Numbered from the stretch's first letter, positions 41,310 through 51,868 are shown. The stretch is DNA of 64,000 nt from Gammaproteobacteria bacterium (GCA_021772935.1 JAJFLA010000007.1:1-64000); one strand, 5' to 3'. Program-made: numbers and translations. Notes: a model not told the origin generated them from the sequence alone.

Positions 41310-42638
41310 CTATTTCTGCAACAACTCCCGCAACGCGAGCACGGTTGCCTCCACACCCAAACGCACCGAGGCTTCAGCTTCTACCTTGAACAGCGGGGAA
41401 TGATGCGAGGGCACTGGCTCGCCACCGGCGGCTTCAGTATCAAAGGCAGCCTGCGGCGTGCCGCCAACCACAAAATAGGTGCTTGGGATATAAGGTTCGG
41501 TGGTAAAAAACGGGAAGTCTTCCGCACCCATGCCTCCACGTTTCTTTTCAAAAAATACGTCGCTGCCCAGGGCTTTTTTCCAAACCCCTCGCAGACGTTG
41601 GGTTAATTCAACGTTGTTGAGTGTTGGCGGTACCGATTCCTCCGAGACGATGACTTCCGGCAGCTTGTCGTCGGGCAAACCCGCTACCCGTCCCATGTTC
41701 TCCGCCACCCGCTTGATACCATCCAGCAATAGCTGGCGCGTTTCAATGCTTTCGCTACGCACCGTCAGTTGCAGGTGGGCTTGATCAGAAATGATATTGT
41801 GCTTGGTACCGGCATGGAACGAACCCACCGTGATCACACCTGGCTCACGTGGCGCCAAATCCCGACTGATCACCGTCTGCAGCGCCATCACGATTTGGGA
41901 GCCAAGTACCACCGGGTCTACGCCACGGTGCGGCGCGGCACCGTGAGCACCAACCCCGTGAATAATAATATCGACGCTGTCTGCACCCGAAAAAGGTGAG
42001 CCAACAAAGGCTTCCAGTTTTCCCGTTGGTGTTGACGAGCTGACGTGGAATGCCAGCGCATAATCCGGTTGCCCAAAGCGCTGCCAAAGGTTATCGCCCA
42101 TCATGCTTTTCGCGCCACCAACTTTTTCTTCTGCCGGTTGACCGATCAACATCAAGGTGCCCGACCAGCTTTCCCTGGATGCAGCCATCGCCCGCCCGGT
42201 ACCGACCAGGCTGGTGATATGCACATCATGACCACAGGCATGCATGACCGAAACCTGCTTGCCATCCCAGTCTGCCTGGGTTGCTTTCGAAGCATAGTCC
42301 AGCCCGGATTTTTCCTTTACCGGCAAGCCATCCATATCCGCCCGCATCATCACCAACGGCCCTGGACCGTTTTTCATGGTCGCAACAATCCCGGTGCCAC
42401 CAACACCTTCGTTCACACCAAAGCCTGCTGCACGTAACTCGGTGGCCAGACGTGCGGCGGTATTGACTTCCATGGCGGATAATTCCGGGTTCCGGTGGAA
42501 ATACTCAAACAAGGCACCGAGGTGATTCTCATAATCGTTTTTAACCGCTTCCGATAGCTCTTTTGCAGCAATTGGCTGCGCCGTAAACAGGTTGAAAAAA
42601 ATGACTACAAGTGAAAGTTTCACTACTGAATTTAGCAT
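41310..42638 (-). CDS. Exported M20D-family amidohydrolase (hippurate/IAA-amino acid hydrolase type)
   Basis: This 442-residue protein has a signal peptide (VVIFFNLFTAQPIAA). M20D metal-site motifs include MMRADMDGLPVKE, MHACGHDVHITSLVGTGRAM, GQPAEEKVGGAKSM and GGMGAEDFPFF. The dimerisation domain contains VGAHGAAPHRGVDPV. It removes acyl groups from N-acyl amino acids or similar amides. The signal peptide places it in the periplasm. Full length. Confidence 0.93.
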   Translation of the reverse strand: MLNSVVKLSLVVIFFNLFTAQPIAAKELSEAVKNDYENHLGALFEYFHRNPELSAMEVNTAARLATELRAAGFGVNEGVGGTGIVATMKNGPGPLVMMRADMDGLPVKEKSGLDYASKATQADWDGKQVSVMHACGHDVHITSLVGTGRAMAASRESWSGTLMLIGQPAEEKVGGAKSMMGDNLWQRFGQPDYALAFHVSSSTPTGKLEAFVGSPFSGADSVDIIIHGVGAHGAAPHRGVDPVVLGSQIVMALQTVISRDLAPREPGVITVGSFHAGTKHNIISDQAHLQLTVRSESIETRQLLLDGIKRVAENMGRVAGLPDDKLPEVIVSEESVPPTLNNVELTQRLRGVWKKALGSDVFFEKKRGGMGAEDFPFFTTEPYIPSTYFVVGGTPQAAFDTEAAGGEPVPSHHSPLFKVEAEASVRLGVEATVLALRELLQK

Positions 42639-42727
42639 GTTGATGCCTCGTGGTATTTTTGATTTAGCAAGCAGGCTACCAGAGCCATGCCTGCAGAGGA
42701 AGAACCCGGCTCACGCGATGGTCGGGG

Positions 42728-44572
42728 TTATTGATATCCTGCAGCCTGCAAAGAGAACAAATTAGCGTAGTGGCCGTCCAGCGTCATCAAGTCCTCGTGG
42801 GTGCCACGCTCGATCACTTTGCCGTTTTCAATAACCACGATCTGGCTGGCCATACGCACAGTTGAAAACCGGTGTGAGATCAATATGGCGATGCGGTTTT
42901 GCGTCAATTTGCGGAAGTGCTCAAAAATGGTCGCCTCAGCGGCAGCATCCATCGCAGCGGTTGGCTCATCCAGCACCAGAATGTCAGCCTCGGTGCGCAT
43001 AAAGGCGCGTGACAGGGCTATTTTCTGCCACTGTCCACCCGATAGTTCCATGCCGTTTTTGAACCACTTGCCAAGCTGGGTTGCATAACCGGATGGTAGC
43101 CCTTCGACAAGACCATCGGCCATACCTTTACCAGCCGCATCTTTCCATCGTTCTTCGTCTTCGAAGTGCCGTACATCACCCACGCCAATGTTTTCGCCCA
43201 CCAAAAACTGGTAACGTGAAAAATCCTGAAAAATCACACCGATACGCTGGCGCAGGGCGTCCTCGTCCCATTCGTTCAGGTCCAGGCCATCGAGCAGGAT
43301 ACGTCCCTCATCGGGATAATACAGCCGGGTTAACAGTTTGATCAGAGTGGTTTTGCCAGAGCCATTCTCCCCCACTAACGCCAACGACTCTCCGGGATGA
43401 ATATGCAGGTCGATATGGCTCAGCGCGGGCTGGCTGGCGCCCGGGTAGGTGAAGCTGACGGCTTCGAAACGCACACCGTCGTGGGCCACTGGGCCACTCA
43501 ACTGACCACTGCCGGTTTGCTTTGCCGGTGTCTCCAGATATTCGTACAGCGTTGACAGATACAGATTGTCTTCGTACATGCCACCGATCGCCGAGAGAAT
43601 GGCGGAGACCGCAGACTGACCCTGGCGAAACAGCATCAGGTACATGGTCATCTGGCCCAAAGTGATACGACTGGCGACCGCTGCAAAGGCGGTCCAGGCG
43701 TAGGCACCGTATAACGCCGCCGTGCCAATCAGACCAAGCACAAAACCCCAGCCATCGCGGCGTATTGCCAGTGCCCGATCGGCCTTGTATAAGCGTCGGA
43801 AAATATCCCGGTAACGTTCCAGCAATAACGGGCCAAGACCAAACAGTTTGACTTCCTTGACGTTGTCTTCACGTGCAATAACTGTTTCAAGGTAAATTTG
43901 CATCCGGGTTTCAGGTGAGCGCCACCGAAACAAGGTAAACGCATCACTCGAAAACCGGGTTTCTGCGACAAATGCCGGTAGCCCGGCCAACACCAGGATC
44001 AGCACTGCCCAAGGTGAGAACTGCACCAGCAAGACACCGTAGCTGATCAGGGAAATCACATTCTGACCCAGACCAAAAGTGCGGTTAACCAATGATAGCG
44101 GCCGACTAGAGGCTTCTCGCCGAGCCCGGGTGAGCTTGTCGTAAAACTCGGAATCTTCAAACTGGGCCAGCTCCAGCTTGATCGCTTTTTCAAGGATCAT
44201 TACGTTCACACGCTGGCCCAGTTGCGCTCGCAACAGCGATTGACACAGGGAAATACCACGTTGCGCACCCGCCAGGGCGGCAACGATCAGCGCTTCGATG
44301 GCCACCAGCGTGAACACCCGGCTCATATTGATAAGACCTGTTTCTTTGGCAATTTTTGTCGCCGCCAGCACCGCATCGATAATCAACGCGCCAACATAGG
44401 CCATCGCCGCCGGCAGCACACCGGCCACCAGCGTAAGAATCGCCAGCGCCACAGTCAGACGACCGTTTGTAGCCCAAACCAATTCCATCGCACGGCGACT
44501 GTAGCGAAAGACACCAAAGAAACCTCGACGGGTGGCATCGGGCGGGGGTCCGAGTGGATTGAAATGGGCCAT
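42728..44572 (-). CDS. ABC transporter, fused permease/ATPase half-exporter
   Basis: This 614-residue protein has six N-terminal membrane helices (about 35-340) and a C-terminal ATPase with Walker A GENGSGKTTLIKLL, signature LSGGQWQKIALSRAFM, Walker B ILVLDEPTAAMD and the H-loop LISHRFSTV. It is a type IV exporter half-transporter that should work as a homodimer. The substrate cannot be read from sequence. Neighbouring genes are on the other strand (44722) or hydrolases, so context gives no hint. Confidence 0.92.
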   Translation of the reverse strand: MAHFNPLGPPPDATRRGFFGVFRYSRRAMELVWATNGRLTVALAILTLVAGVLPAAMAYVGALIIDAVLAATKIAKETGLINMSRVFTLVAIEALIVAALAGAQRGISLCQSLLRAQLGQRVNVMILEKAIKLELAQFEDSEFYDKLTRARREASSRPLSLVNRTFGLGQNVISLISYGVLLVQFSPWAVLILVLAGLPAFVAETRFSSDAFTLFRWRSPETRMQIYLETVIAREDNVKEVKLFGLGPLLLERYRDIFRRLYKADRALAIRRDGWGFVLGLIGTAALYGAYAWTAFAAVASRITLGQMTMYLMLFRQGQSAVSAILSAIGGMYEDNLYLSTLYEYLETPAKQTGSGQLSGPVAHDGVRFEAVSFTYPGASQPALSHIDLHIHPGESLALVGENGSGKTTLIKLLTRLYYPDEGRILLDGLDLNEWDEDALRQRIGVIFQDFSRYQFLVGENIGVGDVRHFEDEERWKDAAGKGMADGLVEGLPSGYATQLGKWFKNGMELSGGQWQKIALSRAFMRTEADILVLDEPTAAMDAAAEATIFEHFRKLTQNRIAILISHRFSTVRMASQIVVIENGKVIERGTHEDLMTLDGHYANLFSLQAAGYQ

Positions 44573-44721
44573 CGGGGGATTCTACATGATGATGACACAT
44601 GACCGGACTACGGGGTGAAAATGACAAAAGCACGAGCCATTATTCAATGGACCCAGCAAACCAGGGCATCTTTGTCCTATAATTTAGGCCCAACCAACAT
44701 TTAGCTCTGGCGGTAACCTCC

Positions 44722-45888
44722 ATGCAAATGACACGTAATTTATTATTTTTACTGTGTGTGCTTGTTTTTTTGAGTTCAGTCGCGGCTGCAGAAGATGAAG
44801 CATTTGTCGAAGAACGACGGCTCAAATTGTGGAGCAAACAATTACACAACCCGGACCTCATTCGTTCAACCTATTTGCGTATTAACCATCTGCGTGGTGA
44901 AGACCCCGGCTCATGGGTTTATGAGTGGTCACAGATTGCCAACTATTTCACTAACAAAGCGATCGCATATGAAGCCTCTGAGCAACCAGAAAATGCCCGC
45001 GATGCCTACCTGGATGCTGCCAAGCTATATGGCGTCGCACGGTTTCCAGCTAAGACCCTGCCCGGACAACTTGAAGCCTACCGTCAACACCTTAAGAGCT
45101 ATCAAAACGCGGGCCGTTTTTTTGAGCCGCCGTTGCAAGTGCTGCAAATCCCCTTTGATGACGGTCACATAACGGGCTATTTGCACCTGCCAGAGGAAGG
45201 CGAAAAGCCACCACTGATATTATGGAACGGTGGTATCGATACCTGGAAGGGAGACAGCTACAGCCATATTCAACCCTACCTGACAGCTGGCTTCGCGGTG
45301 TTGAGCTTTGATGTGCTGGGTACCGGCGAAAGCTCTGATTGGGCAGCTCGTTTTGATGCCACCGACCTGCATTCTGCGGTGCTTGAGTACATGCAGAAAT
45401 CACCGTTGGTGGACGGTACTGCCATAGCCCATGTCGGTTTTAGTTTTTCTGGCTACTACGCCGCGCGCCTGTCGATGACCGAGCCACGACTATTTGCAGT
45501 GATTGCAGCCTGCGCACCGGTTGATAAGGCCTGGGATAACATGGTTGTTGGCGCCCCGTGGGAGATCAAGGAAGCCCTGTCTAAGGCGCTGCACCTGAAA
45601 CCGGATGACGTAACCGGTATGAAAACCACGGTAAAGCAATTTTCATTGGTCAGCCAAGGCTTGCTCGCAGGACCCAATAGCGTCAAAGTACCGCTGCTGG
45701 TTGTTGATGGTGACAAAGACAACCTGGTGCCGGTATCTGATTTACATCTGCTGGCCGACGCCGGCCAGGAAACAGATTTGTGGATCATGGGTGGTGACGC
45801 CCATTGCTTCGGGCAATATCGTTCTATTGTTATGCCAAAAATGGCCGACTGGCTTAACGAAAAACTGGAACAACGTAAACAACAATAA
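44722..45888 (+). CDS. Exported alpha/beta hydrolase (FrsA/DUF1100-like esterase)
   Basis: This 388-residue protein has a signal peptide ending SSVAAAE. A helical cap region (about 25-135) is followed by an alpha/beta-hydrolase domain: nucleophile Ser in VGFSFSGYYAA, acid in DGDKDNLVP, His in GGDAHCFGQY. Overall plan matches FrsA-like esterases. It lies 60 bases upstream of an M28 peptidase gene in the same direction, so the two may be co-transcribed. Natural ester substrate unknown. Confidence 0.85.
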   Translation: MQMTRNLLFLLCVLVFLSSVAAAEDEAFVEERRLKLWSKQLHNPDLIRSTYLRINHLRGEDPGSWVYEWSQIANYFTNKAIAYEASEQPENARDAYLDAAKLYGVARFPAKTLPGQLEAYRQHLKSYQNAGRFFEPPLQVLQIPFDDGHITGYLHLPEEGEKPPLILWNGGIDTWKGDSYSHIQPYLTAGFAVLSFDVLGTGESSDWAARFDATDLHSAVLEYMQKSPLVDGTAIAHVGFSFSGYYAARLSMTEPRLFAVIAACAPVDKAWDNMVVGAPWEIKEALSKALHLKPDDVTGMKTTVKQFSLVSQGLLAGPNSVKVPLLVVDGDKDNLVPVSDLHLLADAGQETDLWIMGGDAHCFGQYRSIVMPKMADWLNEKLEQRKQQ

Positions 45889-45948
45889 CCGCTTGGCCGG
45901 GACGACTCCTGGCCTTTCGCATACACCCGCCAACCGCAGGAAAATCAA

Positions 45949-47697
45949 ATGAACCATCCATTCAAGCTGCCCTTGCTTCACCGCTCAATTTGCGCACTCT
46001 GTTTGTTCAGTATCACCCTGCTAACAGCATGTGAAGCTGAGCATAAAGCTCAACCGGCCAGCACACCGCCGCCGGCTCCAACCGCCAACCATACCCCTGC
46101 AGGTCATTCGGTGGGTCTGGGTGAAAATGCCATGAACGAAGCCGACTACCGTCGGCACATCGAAATCCTGGCTTCCGACGAGTTTGGCGGACGGGCACCG
46201 GCCTCTGCTGGCGAACAATTGACCGTAGATTACCTTAGTCAGGCATTTTCAGGGCTTGGGCTCGAGCCTGCCAATGGCGACAGCTTCACTCAGGATGTAC
46301 CGCTGGCCTGGGTCAGTGCCAGCAATTCTCCTGACCTGGTCTTCAGTGGCGGCGAGGGTGACGACCTGACACTGGCCTACACCGAAAACCAGGTGATTTG
46401 GACTCGGCGACAGGTAAATGACGCTGCCATCGATCATTCTGAGTTGGTTTTTGTTGGTTATGGTATCAATGCGCCTGAGCGAGACTGGAACGACTACGCT
46501 GGTGTGGATGTGGAAGGTAAAACCGTCATCATGCTCATCAATGATCCGGGCTTCGCCACCCAGGACCCGGAACTGTTTAATGGCAATGCCATGACCTATT
46601 ACGGACGCTGGGACTACAAACTGGATGAGGCTGCTCGCCAGGGCGCAGCCGGCGCGATCATGATTCACGACACTCTGCCTGCTGCCTACCCGTGGTCTAC
46701 GGTAAGCAATAGCTGGACCGGGCCGCAGTTTGACATGGTATTGGCCGATAAAGGTGCAGGGCTGGCTGCCGTGGAGGGTTGGATCAGCTATGCGGCCGCC
46801 GAAACCCTGTTCGCCAAGGCCGGGCTCGACCTGGGGGAAATGTACGGCAAGGCACAGCAACATGGCTTTAGCGCCATCCCCTTGGATTTGAATGCCTCTG
46901 CTGCACTGGTCAATGAAACCGAGACTGTCAATTCCCGCAATGTGGCCGCTATTTTGAGGGGTAGTGAAGCGCCAGACGAATTCTTCATATACATGGCACA
47001 CTGGGACCACCTCGGTACTGACCCCACCATGGAAGGCGACAATATTTTTAACGGCGCGCTGGATAATGCTACCGGTACGGCTGCTTTGCTGGAACTGGCC
47101 AAGGCCTACGCGAGCTTACCGCAAGCACCGCGCCGTAGCGTACTTTTCCTGTCGGTGACCGCCGAAGAACAAGGCCTGTTAGGCTCCTTGTATTATGCTG
47201 CCAACCCACTGGTTCCGCTTGCCCAAACCGTCGGTGGCTTGAATATGGACGGCATGAATAATTTTGGTCCGACACGAGACCTTACGGTGGTGGGCCTGGG
47301 GATGAGCGAGCTCGATGATTATCTCATGGTAGCAGCGGCGACCCAGGAACGGGTACTGGAAGCCGACCGTGAAGCGGAAAAAGGTTATTACTACCGTTCC
47401 GATCATTTCGAATTAGCCAAACGCGGGGTACCGATGTTGTACCCGGGCGGGGGTTATGACCACCGTGAAAAAGGCGTGGCCTACGGCATGCAGAAAGCAG
47501 AGGCTTATATTTCCAATAATTATCATCGCGTGTCGGATGAATACGACCTGAGTTGGGATGTCAGTGGTGCCATCGAAGACATGAAAATATTCTTTCGGAC
47601 CGGTCTCAGTGTGGTCAACAGCGAAAAATGGCCCAACTGGCACGAAGGAACTGAGTTTAAAGCCACGCGGGATGCCCAACGTACAGGCGAGAAATAA
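45949..47697 (+). CDS. M28-family aminopeptidase lipoprotein
   Basis: This 582-residue protein has a lipoprotein signal with lipobox LTAC (Cys near 26), a Pro/Ala linker, a PA domain insert (about 160-300) and the M28 zinc peptidase core. Metal-binding motifs are AHWDHLG, ALDNATGTAALLELA (bridging Asp), EEQGLLGS (catalytic Glu) and YRSDHFELAKRGVP. It probably trims peptides at the cell surface or in the periplasm. Full length. Confidence 0.93.
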   Translation: MNHPFKLPLLHRSICALCLFSITLLTACEAEHKAQPASTPPPAPTANHTPAGHSVGLGENAMNEADYRRHIEILASDEFGGRAPASAGEQLTVDYLSQAFSGLGLEPANGDSFTQDVPLAWVSASNSPDLVFSGGEGDDLTLAYTENQVIWTRRQVNDAAIDHSELVFVGYGINAPERDWNDYAGVDVEGKTVIMLINDPGFATQDPELFNGNAMTYYGRWDYKLDEAARQGAAGAIMIHDTLPAAYPWSTVSNSWTGPQFDMVLADKGAGLAAVEGWISYAAAETLFAKAGLDLGEMYGKAQQHGFSAIPLDLNASAALVNETETVNSRNVAAILRGSEAPDEFFIYMAHWDHLGTDPTMEGDNIFNGALDNATGTAALLELAKAYASLPQAPRRSVLFLSVTAEEQGLLGSLYYAANPLVPLAQTVGGLNMDGMNNFGPTRDLTVVGLGMSELDDYLMVAAATQERVLEADREAEKGYYYRSDHFELAKRGVPMLYPGGGYDHREKGVAYGMQKAEAYISNNYHRVSDEYDLSWDVSGAIEDMKIFFRTGLSVVNSEKWPNWHEGTEFKATRDAQRTGEK

Positions 47698-47755
47698 ACC
47701 GTTGGCTATTTGCTGGCGCTGATGAAATCAAACAATAAGTGTAACAAGGTAAACT

Positions 47756-48877
47756 ATGACAATGGATAAAGCCGAAAAAGCTGTTAGAGACATTCTCGCC
47801 ATGGCCGAGGTGGGTGTCGATGGAGAACACCCCTGGGATCTGAACGTCACCAGTAAGGAATTTTATCGCCGTCTTTTAGGGCAGGGTGCAATGGCGCTTG
47901 GCGAGACCTATATGGATGGCCTGTGGGAGTGTGAGCAGCTCGATGTCTTCATCGACAAGGTGCTACGTGCCGGACTGGAACATAAGATTTCGATGTGGCG
48001 TCTGTTGGGACCGGTGATCTGGTCAAAAATGGTTAACCTGCAGAGCCCGCGCCGGGCATTTAATATCGGCAAACATCATTACGACATCGGCAATGAATTA
48101 TTCAAGCTGATGCTCGATGAAAGCATGACCTATACCTGCGGTTACTGGAAAGATGCCGATAACCTCGCCGACGCACAGGAAGCGAAACTGGATCTGGTGT
48201 GTCGCAAAATGGGTCTTCAAGCCGGTATGCGGGTGCTGGATATCGGTTGTGGCTGGGGCAGTTTCGCCCGTTTTGCCGCCCAGCGTTATGGCGTAAAGGT
48301 GGTTGGCGTCACCGTATCACAAGAGCAGATTGATCTTGGACGGGAACGTTGTGCAGGTCTTGATGTGGATCTGCGTTACCAGGACTACCGGGATGTTGAA
48401 GGCCGCTTCGACCGTGTGGTTTCGATCGGCATGTTCGAGGCTGTCGGGCCTAAAAACTTCCGAACTTACATGGAAATGGTTGCACGTTGTCTTAAAGATG
48501 ACGGTCTGTTCCTATTACACACTATTGGTACCAACACACCGGACTTACAAGCTGACCCCTGGACCATCAAGTACATATTCCCGGCTGGCTATTTACCGTT
48601 GCAAAAGCAGATAGACGCTGCTGCACAGGGTGTCTTCATCATGGAAGACTGGCACAATTTTGGCGCCGATTACGACCCGACCCTGATGGCCTGGATGGCC
48701 AAAGTCGATGAGCACCGTGAACAGATTACGCAGCTTGGATATGACGAGCGTTGGTATCGGATGTGGCGCTACTGGCTATTGGCGGCAGCGGGTTCAGCAC
48801 GGGCGCGACGCAATCAGTTGTGGCAAATGGTGTTTTCAAAGAAGGGTGTGGACAACGGCTATTTGCCAGTACGTTAA
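47756..48877 (+). CDS. cfa: Cyclopropane-fatty-acyl-phospholipid synthase
   Basis: This 373-residue protein is slightly shorter than E. coli Cfa. The SAM-binding motif VLDIGCGWGSFARFAA is intact, as are YTCGYWK, SIGMFEAVGPKNF and the C-terminal WMAKVDEHREQITQLGYDERWYRMW. It transfers a methylene from S-adenosylmethionine to unsaturated phospholipid acyl chains, hardening membranes against stress (established knowledge). It precedes a flavoprotein gene by 42 bases in the same direction. Confidence 0.96.
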   Translation: MTMDKAEKAVRDILAMAEVGVDGEHPWDLNVTSKEFYRRLLGQGAMALGETYMDGLWECEQLDVFIDKVLRAGLEHKISMWRLLGPVIWSKMVNLQSPRRAFNIGKHHYDIGNELFKLMLDESMTYTCGYWKDADNLADAQEAKLDLVCRKMGLQAGMRVLDIGCGWGSFARFAAQRYGVKVVGVTVSQEQIDLGRERCAGLDVDLRYQDYRDVEGRFDRVVSIGMFEAVGPKNFRTYMEMVARCLKDDGLFLLHTIGTNTPDLQADPWTIKYIFPAGYLPLQKQIDAAAQGVFIMEDWHNFGADYDPTLMAWMAKVDEHREQITQLGYDERWYRMWRYWLLAAAGSARARRNQLWQMVFSKKGVDNGYLPVR

Positions 48878-48919
48878 CAGCTTGCAGGAGGGTCGTGTGA
48901 TACGCCAAAGCCCTTACCC

Positions 48920-50203
48920 ATGAAAAACCCGGACCTCATTGTCATCGGCGCTGGTGCCGCCGGGCTGATGTGTGCCATCACCGCCGCCAAACGTGGAAGG
49001 CGCGTGCTGGTATTGGAACGTTCCAACAAAGTCGGTAAGAAGATCCTGATGTCTGGTGGCGGGCGCTGTAACTTCACCAATTTATACGTGAACCCGGAAC
49101 GTTATCTGTCAGCCAACCCACATTTTTGTAAATCGGCACTAAGTCGCTTTACTCAATGGGATTTTATCGCCCTGGTGGAGCAGCACGGCATTGAGTACTT
49201 TGAGAAGGAAACAGTTAATGGGCTGAGTGGACAACTGTTTTGCCAGCAATCTTCAAAATTAATCGTGGCCATGTTGATAAGCGAGTGCCAACGGGCCGGT
49301 GTGGAAATCAAGCTGAATTGCGAGATTGAATCCGTCATACATTCGTCTGCTATGTGGGTGAACAACAAGCAAACGGGTAACAACAGGGTTTCTCCTGGTT
49401 CAGGACCGACAAATGACGGCTCAATGACTGGCAGTGGTTTTTGTCTCCGGACTAACCAGGGTAAATTTACTTCCGGGTCGCTGGTGGTGGCCGCTGGTGG
49501 GCTCTCGATTCCCCGTCTTGGCGGTTCGACTATCGCTTACGAGCTGGCGGAATGCTTTGGTTTGCGTGTATTGCCCAAGGTGCCGGGACTGGTGCCATTT
49601 ACCTTCACCGATACCATGCTTGATATGTGTGAACGCCTGGCGGGTATTTCGACCGAAGCTGTCCTGTTTAATGACCGGCAGTCCTTCCGCGAAGACCTGT
49701 TGTTCACCCACCGGGGCCTGAGCGGGCCAGCTGCCTTGCAGCTTTCCAGCTACTGGAAACCCGGTGAACCCATCAATGCCCGCCTATTGCCGGACCACGA
49801 CACGCAGAACTTGTTACTCGACTGGAAACAACAACACCCCAGATCTTTATTACGCACACACCTTGATCACCTGTTACCACGCAAACTGGTGTTGGAACTG
49901 GAGCAATTATACTGGCCGAAGCTGGCAGAAACTGCCCTGGCTGAGTGGCCCAATGTGTCATTGGAAGCTGTTGCGCAAAGACTGGAAAGCTGGACACTGA
50001 AACCTGCTGGCACAGAAGGTTACCGTACAGCAGAGGTAACTTTAGGTGGTATTGATAGCCGTGACCTGTCATCCCAAAGCATGGAATCTAAGACTCCCGG
50101 ACTATTTTTTATCGGTGAAGCGGTAGATGTAACCGGTCATCTGGGCGGGTTTAATTTTCAGTGGGCGTGGTCTTCAGGCTTCAGCGCAGGCAGTGCTGTT
50201 TAA
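48920..50203 (+). CDS. NAD(P)/FAD-dependent oxidoreductase, HI0933/BaiN family
   Basis: This 427-residue flavoprotein has the N-terminal FAD-binding Rossmann motif VIGAGAAGLMCAITAAKRG, the family GKKILMSGGGRCNFTN, and the C-terminal FIGEAVDVTGHLGGFNFQWA, both typical of the HI0933-like (BaiN/YhiN) group. The reaction is not established for most members. Reduction of enoates or other activated double bonds is reported for a few (family knowledge). Confidence 0.92.
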   Translation: MKNPDLIVIGAGAAGLMCAITAAKRGRRVLVLERSNKVGKKILMSGGGRCNFTNLYVNPERYLSANPHFCKSALSRFTQWDFIALVEQHGIEYFEKETVNGLSGQLFCQQSSKLIVAMLISECQRAGVEIKLNCEIESVIHSSAMWVNNKQTGNNRVSPGSGPTNDGSMTGSGFCLRTNQGKFTSGSLVVAAGGLSIPRLGGSTIAYELAECFGLRVLPKVPGLVPFTFTDTMLDMCERLAGISTEAVLFNDRQSFREDLLFTHRGLSGPAALQLSSYWKPGEPINARLLPDHDTQNLLLDWKQQHPRSLLRTHLDHLLPRKLVLELEQLYWPKLAETALAEWPNVSLEAVAQRLESWTLKPAGTEGYRTAEVTLGGIDSRDLSSQSMESKTPGLFFIGEAVDVTGHLGGFNFQWAWSSGFSAGSAV

Positions 50204-50226
50204 TAAGCACTTAAAGCATACCCGGC

Positions 50227-50745
50227 TCATTTCTCCAGGCTGATATCTACCATCAGGTCATTGGCGAGTTCCTGAAGCTCGTTTTCAAGCGCAAAAACAT
50301 CACTGCTTGCAGGCACCAGTAGTTTGGCGCTGGCTTTGAACAGCTCACCGCCACCCATAGATGCACTTTCAACTGCGGTTTCGAGTTCGATCACACTGAT
50401 TTTGTGACTGGCAAGCACATGGGTAATATCGTGAACAATACCCGGGTGATCATTTCCAACCAGCCGCATGCAAAACTCTTCCACCATTTCTGCCTGTGGC
50501 TCTACTTTACAGATACGCACACTGACCTGCAGACCGGCAGATTTAAGTGCCCGCAATTCTGCCACACAAGCGTCTGCTTTATCGCTGGGCACAGATGCCA
50601 GCAAAATACCCGCAAACTGCCCGGCCAACGAGCTCATACTGCTCTGGGTCCAGTTGCCATCATGGTTATCCAGGACTTCGGAAACGGTTTCAATAATTCC
50701 GGGTTTGTCGTCAGCAATAACCGTCAGTACGATTGCAGTGTTCAT
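50227..50745 (-). CDS. gcvR: GcvR-like ACT-domain regulator
   Basis: This 172-residue protein has two ACT domains, beginning LTVIADDKPGIIETVSEVLD and MRLVGNDHPGIVHDITHVLA. Gammaproteobacterial GcvR has this plan and represses the glycine-cleavage operon together with GcvA (established knowledge). No DNA-binding domain, as expected. No gcv genes are in the window. Confidence 0.88.
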   Translation of the reverse strand: MNTAIVLTVIADDKPGIIETVSEVLDNHDGNWTQSSMSSLAGQFAGILLASVPSDKADACVAELRALKSAGLQVSVRICKVEPQAEMVEEFCMRLVGNDHPGIVHDITHVLASHKISVIELETAVESASMGGGELFKASAKLLVPASSDVFALENELQELANDLMVDISLEK

Positions 50746-50836
50746 GGGCTTGGTGTTCTGCCTTTTCGCCAGTTGAAACCCCTATGATATCGGAAAATTC
50801 ATTCGATTGGGGTTCTGTGCAAACACTTGAAACCCT

Positions 50837-51844
50837 CTATGCAGCCTTGCCAAGCCAGTGTTCACAGCAGGGTCTTAACGACAATCTTTCCAGCATCGCG
50901 TCAACAATGATGCGTTCTAACTGTGTACCACTCACTTTGTTGATCTGGCGCACGGCTGACGGGCTTGTTATGTTCAGTTCCGTTAAATAGCCACCAATAA
51001 AATCAGCACCGGCAAGAAAAATCCCCTGCTTACTCAGGAAAGGTGCGATTGTCCTGATAATGTGTTTTTCCCTGCTGCTGAGAACAGCCGCTTCACTCAT
51101 TGCGCCCTGGTGAATATTGGCAAGGAAGCTTCCCGGTTTTGGAATCCGGTTGACTACCCCCACTGATCGACCATTGACAAGATAGACCCGCTTGTCACCC
51201 TGGCTTACTGCCGATAAGTACTTCTGAGCCACCACAAAACTGGGTTTACCATCTGCCCCTAACAGCGCCCGATCAATCTGTTGACGAAAATTCCCATGTT
51301 TATCCCAGATTACTTTTGCGATACCACGTCCGGAACAATCATTGAGCGGCTTCAACACCATGTGTTTGTGTTCCATCGCAAAATCTTCGAGCTGCTCTGC
51401 ATTCATACTAATCAGCGTTGGTGGGGTAAACTCCGGCCACAGTAGTGGTAACAACTTTTCATTGAAATTCCGCAACGCTTTAACATCATTAAACTGGATA
51501 ACACCTGGCTCGAGATGATCAAGCAGAAGGGTTAACTGGAGATATTGTGTATCAAACGGCGGATCTTTACGCACTAGCACGGCATCAAACTGATTCAAAT
51601 TTAACCAAACGGGTCGTTCACGCCGCAGTGGTTCTGTTGCCATGACAGCCATTACACGGCCCATGAGCTGATTGAGCGTCAAAGCCAGGTCTTCGAGTTG
51701 CAACCAGTAAACCTGGTGATCCCGTCTGAGCAGCTCCTGCATCAGTAAAAGGGAGGTTTCCGTTTCCAGGTTAAGCGTTTCAGCCGGGTCCATGACAAAC
51801 AAAAATTTTCTGATTTTTTCAATACCCATAATTTCACCCATCAT
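50837..51844 (-). CDS. gshB: Glutathione synthetase-like ATP-grasp ligase
   Basis: This 335-residue ATP-grasp enzyme reads like prokaryotic GshB: N-terminal FLFVMDPAETLNLETETSLL, then VLVRKDPPFDTQYLQLTLLL, KALRNFNEKL, MVLKPLNDCSGRGIAKV and IFLAGADFIGGYLTELNITS followed by PSAVRQ. It joins gamma-glutamylcysteine to glycine (established knowledge for GshB). A second start at 51829 (MGIEKIRK) has a better ribosome site (GGTGA). The promoter contains an ATTCGAAT palindrome at 51869 and lies downstream of an ArsR-type regulator, suggesting thiol or metal control. It is somewhat divergent from enterobacterial GshB. Confidence 0.85.
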   Translation of the reverse strand: MMGEIMGIEKIRKFLFVMDPAETLNLETETSLLLMQELLRRDHQVYWLQLEDLALTLNQLMGRVMAVMATEPLRRERPVWLNLNQFDAVLVRKDPPFDTQYLQLTLLLDHLEPGVIQFNDVKALRNFNEKLLPLLWPEFTPPTLISMNAEQLEDFAMEHKHMVLKPLNDCSGRGIAKVIWDKHGNFRQQIDRALLGADGKPSFVVAQKYLSAVSQGDKRVYLVNGRSVGVVNRIPKPGSFLANIHQGAMSEAAVLSSREKHIIRTIAPFLSKQGIFLAGADFIGGYLTELNITSPSAVRQINKVSGTQLERIIVDAMLERLSLRPCCEHWLGKAA

Positions 51845-51868
51845 TTTAAATCACTACAATTCTGGTAT